Shown here: piece by piece, positions 58,850 through 64,000 of the stretch
Numbering within the stretch: the stretch's first letter is position 1
Layout: each line of letters opens with the position of its first letter
DNA from: Metellina segmentata
Lineage: Eukaryota > Arthropoda > Arachnida > Araneae > Tetragnathidae
Assembly (NCBI GenBank): GCA_947359465.1
Contig: CANAIC010000119.1
Location: forward strand, 1 to 64,000
Reading direction: 5' to 3'
Length of the DNA stretch: 64,000 nucleotides
Program-made: the position numbers and the translations under genes
Notes under the pieces: generated by a model
The model's input: the letters and a program-made list of their open reading frames with translations, nothing else
Told to the model about the DNA's origin: nothing
Databases searched by the model: none

Positions 58850-59863
58850 ATGGATGCAGCTCATGTGTTGTTTGATTATGTTGCCCGTGTACAACCCACT
58901 ACCTATCTGCAAATTATGCACGTGATTCAACCTCATAGCTTAAAATCGGTCTTAAAACTATTCCAAAAGCATCTTGAACATTCAGTACCCGATTTGCATT
59001 TATTTAACCAACATCCTGAATGTATTTCAAATTTATGTTACCAGTTTGTTTTGGCTATTCGAAAACGATTTCCAACTCCAGGAGATGCTTTTGGGATTCA
59101 TTTGACGTGTCGTGTTACCAAATCAGATACGCAAGGGACTTTGGATAGCAAACATTTGAGGTCTTATAACCAAAAGTCTTCATTTCATGTAGATAAAGTA
59201 TTACTATATGAATTATATTTATTTTCAAATGCTATTCAAGTTTTTGAATTGGCCACTCGCCATGTGTACTCTACTGTTTTTACACAACGCTATTCTGTTC
59301 AGGAACTGTTGACACGACTCCCGAATGCATGTATTTTAGAAAGAAACGGACCTTACAATAAAGGCCTTAATGCTCAGGGCGAGTTTAAATATTTAAGTAC
59401 TTTTCAATACATCATTGTCCAGGATCGGGTGTTGTATAAATCGTCCAAAGATTTAACAATCTTGTTACGGCGATTGCATGCGGAACGTGTCACGGGTTTT
59501 TCTGATATTCGAACCATTTTCCAAAAATGTGGTCTAGTGTGTCATTTTTTTAATTTAGTAAAGATTGCAAAACGACAATTATTGGGGAACAATGATTCAG
59601 TTTATGCAAAAGACGTATTTACTATCATGAAATATCAATGTCGTACTGGAAAACCGCTACCCTTAACAAGAGATGGATTAATGAAACATCCTGAACGTAC
59701 ACCTATTGAAGTGTTAAGTTTTGAAGCTCCAAAAAAGAATTATGCTCGACTGTGCACTGGACCACAACAAGTATATCCAGTGAAAAGTTCTGCTGATAAA
59801 ATATTTTTTGGGCAACAATTTAATGAGGGTACAGGTTATACATTTGCTCTGAGGAATAGATAG
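58850..59863 (+). CDS. Hypothetical protein, 337 aa
   Basis: The first ATG is at 58850; the earlier in-frame codon at 58832 is GTG. The protein is basic and strand/helix mixed, with YSVQELLTRLPNACILERNG, VQDRVLYKSSKDLTILLRRL and a C-terminal SFEAPKKNYARLCTG followed by FGQQFNEGTGYTF. No domain is recognised. It is among the longest uninterrupted genes of the right block and may be a conserved viral core or structural gene. Confidence 0.62.
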   Translation: MDAAHVLFDYVARVQPTTYLQIMHVIQPHSLKSVLKLFQKHLEHSVPDLHLFNQHPECISNLCYQFVLAIRKRFPTPGDAFGIHLTCRVTKSDTQGTLDSKHLRSYNQKSSFHVDKVLLYELYLFSNAIQVFELATRHVYSTVFTQRYSVQELLTRLPNACILERNGPYNKGLNAQGEFKYLSTFQYIIVQDRVLYKSSKDLTILLRRLHAERVTGFSDIRTIFQKCGLVCHFFNLVKIAKRQLLGNNDSVYAKDVFTIMKYQCRTGKPLPLTRDGLMKHPERTPIEVLSFEAPKKNYARLCTGPQQVYPVKSSADKIFFGQQFNEGTGYTFALRNR

Positions 59864-59893
59864 AGAACCAAGAGTTTAGATTTGTTTGGACTA

Positions 59894-60002
<109 letters not shown>

Positions 60003-60026
60003 GCTGTAACTATAAATGTTGCAAAA

Positions 60027-60557
60027 ATGCATGCTGTTTTCATTGCGAGCAGTGGTATGGCTTGTCTCGATTATTGTGCTGAAGTTCATTGGTTTCGATG
60101 TTTTGATGGGGTCTTGTTTCCCATAGAAATTGCATTTGCGAATGTACAAGATCCTGAAAAAGTGTACATTTTGGAAATGATTATACCACCGGGGACAATA
60201 ATATCTCTGAGGGATATGGCTGAAACCAAAAGTCGTTTTTTTAATAAGGATCGTTTGCATTATAAAAATGTTATTTCGCGAGTGTATCCCAAGATTTTTA
60301 AAATGCATTTTTTCAATTGGAAATATATATTAAATCACTTTATAAAGAACTATTTGAAATGTGATGCTGTGGGTGTACGTACCAGATCACAAATGGAATT
60401 TTTTAGACCTTTGTGTAAACGTGTGGTGCGTGTGAAACCTAAAGGTCAGGTGTACGGATGCTGGCATAAACATCCTAAACTTATACAATTTGCTTGTACA
60501 GCAACTGAAGCCAGAACAATTGCATATAGTGCAAGAAAACTTGACAACAAAGTATAA
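60027..60557 (+). CDS. Hypothetical protein, 176 aa, possible relative of families A and B
   Basis: The frame runs from ATG 60027 to 60557. The N-terminal part (VHWFRCFDGVLFPIEIAF) resembles the start of family B in pattern. The C-terminal part (CDAVGVRTRSQMEF, then YGCWHKHPKLIQFAC) is laid out like the TD and cysteine blocks of family A. It might therefore represent the full-length form from which A and B are halves, but residue identity is low. It lies only 27 bases after the T tract, so its TATA (CTATAAATG, 60010) is unusually close to the start. Confidence 0.58.
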   Translation: MHAVFIASSGMACLDYCAEVHWFRCFDGVLFPIEIAFANVQDPEKVYILEMIIPPGTIISLRDMAETKSRFFNKDRLHYKNVISRVYPKIFKMHFFNWKYILNHFIKNYLKCDAVGVRTRSQMEFFRPLCKRVVRVKPKGQVYGCWHKHPKLIQFACTATEARTIAYSARKLDNKV

Positions 60558-60561
60558 AGTG

Positions 60562-60691
<130 letters not shown>

Positions 60692-60801
60692 CCTTACTCC
60701 TACTTCTGCTACACTTTTGGATTTTTTACCATTCCACTTGTGCTACTCTTCAAGAGTTATTTAAATACTGCATTATTATAATACAAGTACAATTTCCATC
60801 A

Positions 60802-61539
60802 ATGAGTACCCGAATGAGTAATAAATTGTCAACTTCTTATGGGATCGTGGTAAGGACATCTTGTAACAACGTTATTATTTTGCGTCGAAAAGTTCCTTAT
60901 TGCGTCCAAAATTATTATTTTTACCTGAATCAGAAGAAAGATAAGATACAACCACCTGTTAATTTTACAGCTATCCAGGATCAATTTGAAAACGAATGGT
61001 TGCCTCGACTGAATCGATATGAATTATTGGATTACAAACGGTTTTTGAATGGACAGACTTTTGAAGATTTATACGATTTTCCGCATGGTCAATTGCAACG
61101 GTTATCCAAACGACACAATTCTATTTTCACGTTGTTTTATACAGCTTATCGAGAATTTCAAGAAGAATCTGGATTTCATTTTACGTTTACTAAAAAGGAC
61201 ATTGAGAGATATCCATTAATAAAATTGAAATTTAAGGGTTGTGATGGATTCAAGTACAATCAATATTATTTTTTGGTAAACAATGTCAAAGGATTACGAC
61301 GTCACTTGTACTTTACCTCTTTTAACGATTCCTCTACTTTACGAAATCAAATCAGTTCATGGAAAGATGATTGTTTAATATATTATGGCCAAATGATGCA
61401 TGCGGACAAGGCATACAAACTATTATTGCATCAGCAAATAATTAAAAAGGATATGAAACATTTGCTGTGTTTACGTACAGATAAATTATACTGGATACTC
61501 TCATCGGACGAAGAAAACGTTGATGAAAACACTAATTGA
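60802..61539 (+). CDS. Nudix hydrolase
   Basis: The protein is 245 aa. Residues 13-45 (GIVVRTSCNNVIILRRKVPY) form the usual first strand of a Nudix fold. FPHGQ (93-97) and TAYREFQEESGF (114-125) form the Nudix box core REF-x-EE-x-GF, with the metal-binding glutamates Glu118, Glu121 and Glu122. The box has a longer loop than the standard G-x5-E-x7. Viral Nudix proteins of this size in other large DNA viruses remove mRNA caps or hydrolyse nucleotide derivatives. Decapping would promote host shut-off, but the substrate cannot be read from the sequence. Confidence 0.72.
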   Translation: MSTRMSNKLSTSYGIVVRTSCNNVIILRRKVPYCVQNYYFYLNQKKDKIQPPVNFTAIQDQFENEWLPRLNRYELLDYKRFLNGQTFEDLYDFPHGQLQRLSKRHNSIFTLFYTAYREFQEESGFHFTFTKKDIERYPLIKLKFKGCDGFKYNQYYFLVNNVKGLRRHLYFTSFNDSSTLRNQISSWKDDCLIYYGQMMHADKAYKLLLHQQIIKKDMKHLLCLRTDKLYWILSSDEENVDENTN

Positions 61540-61591
61540 TATAGGCGATTGTAAGTACTACAGAAAATGTTACAAATTGATTCTATTAGAG

Positions 61592-61707
<116 letters not shown>

Positions 61708-61750
61708 CTTAACTATAGGAGATTGAGAAACATTCTCTGTACGCGACATC

Positions 61751-62260
61751 ATGTTTGATTTGCAACGCCATCGAGACGTGATTGTGGATCACTACTTTCG
61801 AGTATTCCGACATTATAACAACCGGGACCAACTCGAGTGTTTCATAGGCCGCTGGATCGATTTACTTTTCCTGTATTCCTCCAAAAAACAATTTGTTTCG
61901 TTCGATCCACCCATACCTATTCTACATCGTCTCATTCCCCATGCTATAGGGGTGCTTGTGGTGCAATTTCCAAACACGACTGTTCCTCCCAACTTAAAAG
62001 GCATTAGTATATTACCTTTGTACCCATTTAAGATACAATACAACTATAACATTGAAAGCAGTCAGGATGGATTGGAAATGTTGTTCGCGTATCTCAAACT
62101 TACAGGCATTCAACGCGTTGGATTTTATAAAGTGGCTTATGCATATCACAAGATTATTCCAGAGCTGCAAACGGAATATCCCAATTTGGAAATTTATGGA
62201 TCCAATTCTTTTACAAGTTTTCGTCGAGTCTGTGAACGGGACGTTATAAAGTTGAAGTAA
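61751..62260 (+). CDS. Hypothetical protein, 169 aa
   Basis: ATG 61751 to 62260, with a TATA-like CTATAGG 40 bases upstream. The protein has LIPHAIGVLVVQFPN and a C-terminal LAYLKLTGIQRVG-type helix-strand (LFAYLKLTGIQRVGFYKVAY). Not recognised. Its stop overlaps the end of the minus-strand gene by 17 bases, so the two converge without an A/T tract. Confidence 0.6.
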   Translation: MFDLQRHRDVIVDHYFRVFRHYNNRDQLECFIGRWIDLLFLYSSKKQFVSFDPPIPILHRLIPHAIGVLVVQFPNTTVPPNLKGISILPLYPFKIQYNYNIESSQDGLEMLFAYLKLTGIQRVGFYKVAYAYHKIIPELQTEYPNLEIYGSNSFTSFRRVCERDVIKLK

Positions 62261-62606
62261 CATGATTTAAAATATCAATCACGTTGCTGATTGCGGGAGG
62301 ATAGGAAACGACAGTAGGTGACTCTTTGACCCAATCGAGTAAGTAACGATAGTGTAATATCTGGTGTTCCCTATGTGTATCCAAACGAATGGCTGGAATG
62401 TAGGTTTCCAAAGATTCTGTATTCACGTAGAAGAATAAAATATTATTTTGCACCAAGACGTACCAGTCTTTTGGAAAAATACGAATCAGTCTAAATTGAT
62501 TCCATGTCCATATAATTACATAGTGATTATGACTGGGTCGACCTGGTACCGGTTCCAAATTGAATAACAATAATAAAAGACAAAGAATGATAAAAAATAA
62601 GTACAT
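62244..62606 (-). CDS. Small N-terminally anchored membrane protein, candidate PIF-type gene
   Basis: It is 120 aa from ATG 62606. A second possible start lies at 62636. Residues 1-16 (MYLFFIILCLLLLLFN) are a membrane anchor. The rest reads HYVIIWTWNQFRLIRIFPKD, WYVLVQNNILFFYVN, and a final TVVSYPPAISNVIDIL. It is the antisense neighbour of the PIF-2-like gene, with overlapping N-termini. Size, N-terminal anchor and W-rich core recall small per os infectivity factors such as PIF-6, but I cannot confirm this. Confidence 0.5.
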   Translation of the reverse strand: MYLFFIILCLLLLLFNLEPVPGRPSHNHYVIIWTWNQFRLIRIFPKDWYVLVQNNILFFYVNTESLETYIPAIRLDTHREHQILHYRYLLDWVKESPTVVSYPPAISNVIDILNHVTSTL

Positions 62607-63489
62607 TTCTTTAATTTTACTTTTACTTTTGATCATCACCGTGATGAATTTGTTTTACAAACCGTGGATTTATGATATCCAATCGGTTTTGCCATCATTG
62701 TTTGGAGGTCAATGGGGATCTAACATTACAATGTCCACGTGTTCCCTGTATGGATTTAAATGCCCGACCGATGAAGTATGCGATTGTGCAAACATGTGTG
62801 TGAATGGAGATTTTTTACCTTTTCGTGTGATGCCCAATGAACAATTTTTTTTAATGGATAAGCAATTAGCACCTGGAACCTATTGTATACCCAAGGGAAT
62901 TGAAAATTGTAATCAAAAAACTTCATTTAATGTATTTTCGTCGACGGGATGGAAATGTATTCCTAAAAATACGTCCTTGTTTAACGACCACGTTCAGGTG
63001 GCTTGTTCCAATGAAGAGGCTCAGGATAATACTCAAAATGTATTGTGGGATTATTTGCTAGATAAACCCGCAATGGATATTGAAAATCCGTACGAAACTC
63101 TAGCAGATGGAAAAACTTTAAGATATCAATGTAAATGTAATTCGTTAGATATACGTAATAAACCTCTTGTACACACATTGCCATTTGTGTGTTCAGTGGA
63201 TTATTGTATTAAGGATATTATGAATCCTTTGCCTATGATGGGCTTTAGAAATTCTAAATGTGAATGCGCGGTGTATTTACATCAAGATGCCACAGATGAA
63301 ACATCACCTTGTGTTATAGAACTTCCACGTATAGAAAATGACCAATTTATCGGACGGGTGGATTGCTTGACTAATTTGTCATGGAAAATAAGTCCCATTT
63401 TCTGCCCTCAAGATGAAGGTGCTTTGAGTTTTACCACACCCGTCGCAGGTGGATCAGATGGTAAAACCTATATAGAAACGCACAAGTAA
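62587..63489 (+). CDS. pif-2: PIF-2-like per os infectivity factor (envelope protein)
   Basis: The protein is 300 aa from ATG 62587; the in-frame codon at 62560 is TTG. Residues 7-24 are a single N-terminal membrane anchor (SLILLLLLIITVMN). About 15 cysteines follow in a pattern typical of PIF-2: CDCANMC, GTYCIPKGIENCNQKTSF, WKCIP, ACSN, NVLWDYLLDK, LADGKTLRYQCKCNSLD, VCSVDYC, CECA and a final FCPQDE. PIF-2 is an envelope component needed for entry into gut cells and is a core gene of the Naldaviricetes. The reading frame is intact. The stretch lies at the end of a series of plus-strand genes and shares its start region with the minus-strand gene 62244-62606. Confidence 0.85.
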   Translation: MIKNKYISLILLLLLIITVMNLFYKPWIYDIQSVLPSLFGGQWGSNITMSTCSLYGFKCPTDEVCDCANMCVNGDFLPFRVMPNEQFFLMDKQLAPGTYCIPKGIENCNQKTSFNVFSSTGWKCIPKNTSLFNDHVQVACSNEEAQDNTQNVLWDYLLDKPAMDIENPYETLADGKTLRYQCKCNSLDIRNKPLVHTLPFVCSVDYCIKDIMNPLPMMGFRNSKCECAVYLHQDATDETSPCVIELPRIENDQFIGRVDCLTNLSWKISPIFCPQDEGALSFTTPVAGGSDGKTYIETHK

Positions 63490-63507
63490 ATGAAAAGATT
63501 ATATGTG

Positions 63508-63614
<107 letters not shown>

Positions 63615-63666
63615 TGCTATATTATATTGGCTTAAAACAGTTTCTCTGCATAGAGATACAAGTGTT

Positions 63667-64000
63667 ATGGCTCAATACTTGCATAAAGTAAATACTATAC
63701 AAGAAGCTCCTGCATCTAATGTCTGTCTGCTTTACAATCTAAAAGGTGGTATTTGGTATTTAATGCGACAAGATTACAATTCATTTGCTCATTATTGGTG
63801 TAGACAACACCGATTTGGGCACATTACTATGGATTTGGCATCTGCTGAATGTCATTCCATTCTTTTAGATTTAGATTTTGTTGCCAAGGAAGAGAGTACT
63901 AATCCACCCTATCAATCCATTTTTCCTTTGATCAATTCCACTCTCAAGATGATGTTTTTAGCTCATGTAAAACATTTCACCTACATTATTGCTGCGCGAC
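63667..64000 (+). CDS. Probable archaeo-eukaryotic-type primase, N-terminal part, runs off the window
   Basis: An open frame from ATG 63667 runs to the window end (111 codons). It contains NSFAHYWCRQHRFGHI and then CHSILLDLDF, which fits the hhhDhD motif I of AEP-type primases with two catalytic aspartates. It ends in FTYIIAARR. Such primases make the RNA primers for viral replication in several large DNA virus groups. Only the first motif is visible, so this is a moderate call. Confidence 0.5.
   Translation, partial: MAQYLHKVNTIQEAPASNVCLLYNLKGGIWYLMRQDYNSFAHYWCRQHRFGHITMDLASAECHSILLDLDFVAKEESTNPPYQSIFPLINSTLKMMFLAHVKHFTYIIAAR

Overview
This window looks like invertebrate, most likely arthropod, nuclear DNA carrying a large block of genes from a nuclear double-stranded DNA virus. 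Host-type evidence is a BEL/Pao retrotransposon end, two fragments of Jockey-type non-LTR reverse transcriptase, a decayed piggyBac transposase, TA microsatellites and many minisatellites. Virus-type evidence is strongest in the right half. It comprises a PIF-2-like oral-infectivity envelope protein (62587-63489), a dUTPase (52872-54002), a deoxynucleoside kinase (35311-35949), a two-BIR plus RING inhibitor of apoptosis (54150-55205), two other RING proteins, a Nudix hydrolase (60802-61539) and the start of a probable archaeo-eukaryotic-type primase at the right edge (63667-64000). PIF-2 is typical of the Naldaviricetes (baculo-, nudi-, hytrosa-, nima- and filamentous viruses). An endogenous or co-assembled nimavirus- or nudivirus-like genome in a crustacean is my preferred reading. 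The exact family and host are inference.

Layout. (1) 1-935: the 3' end of a BEL/Pao element. (2) 936-24412: a giant inverted repeat. Its arms of about 10.2 and 12.4 kb surround an 829-bp loop holding a Jockey-type RT fragment. Each arm carries the same piggyBac pseudogene, foldback element and minisatellite arrays. (3) 24577-35000: an intact 642-aa zinc-finger/coiled-coil gene, then a tandemly triplicated 1122-bp unit with TATA box, CArG boxes, splice sites and many perfect hairpins (28480-32740), which is probably a spliced non-coding locus, then a decayed copy of the zinc-finger gene. (4) 35000-48800: nucleoside kinase, an array of poly(A)-poly(T) units, and a relatively GC-rich cluster of small duplicated genes (families A and B), a RING protein and two genes with coding minisatellites. 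(5) 48800-64000: an AT-rich, mostly plus-strand run of compact genes, nearly all separated by A(n)T(n) tracts of about 90-180 bp.

How the genes fit together. dUTPase, nucleoside kinase and the probable primase would serve viral DNA synthesis. The IAP, the RING proteins and a triplet of tail-anchored, possibly Bcl-2-like proteins would control cell death and ubiquitin. PIF-2 and a small antisense membrane protein next to it suggest entry functions. At least four proteins (three family A genes and the N-terminal half of the dUTPase) share a C-x2-C-x4-C domain that I do not recognise. The most unusual features are the A(n)T(n) punctuation between genes and the hairpin-rich intron array. Intact reading frames on the right contrast with decayed copies on the left, so the viral block could be recent, or could be a real viral genome with repeats. 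The inverted repeat and homopolymer tracts should be checked for assembly error.
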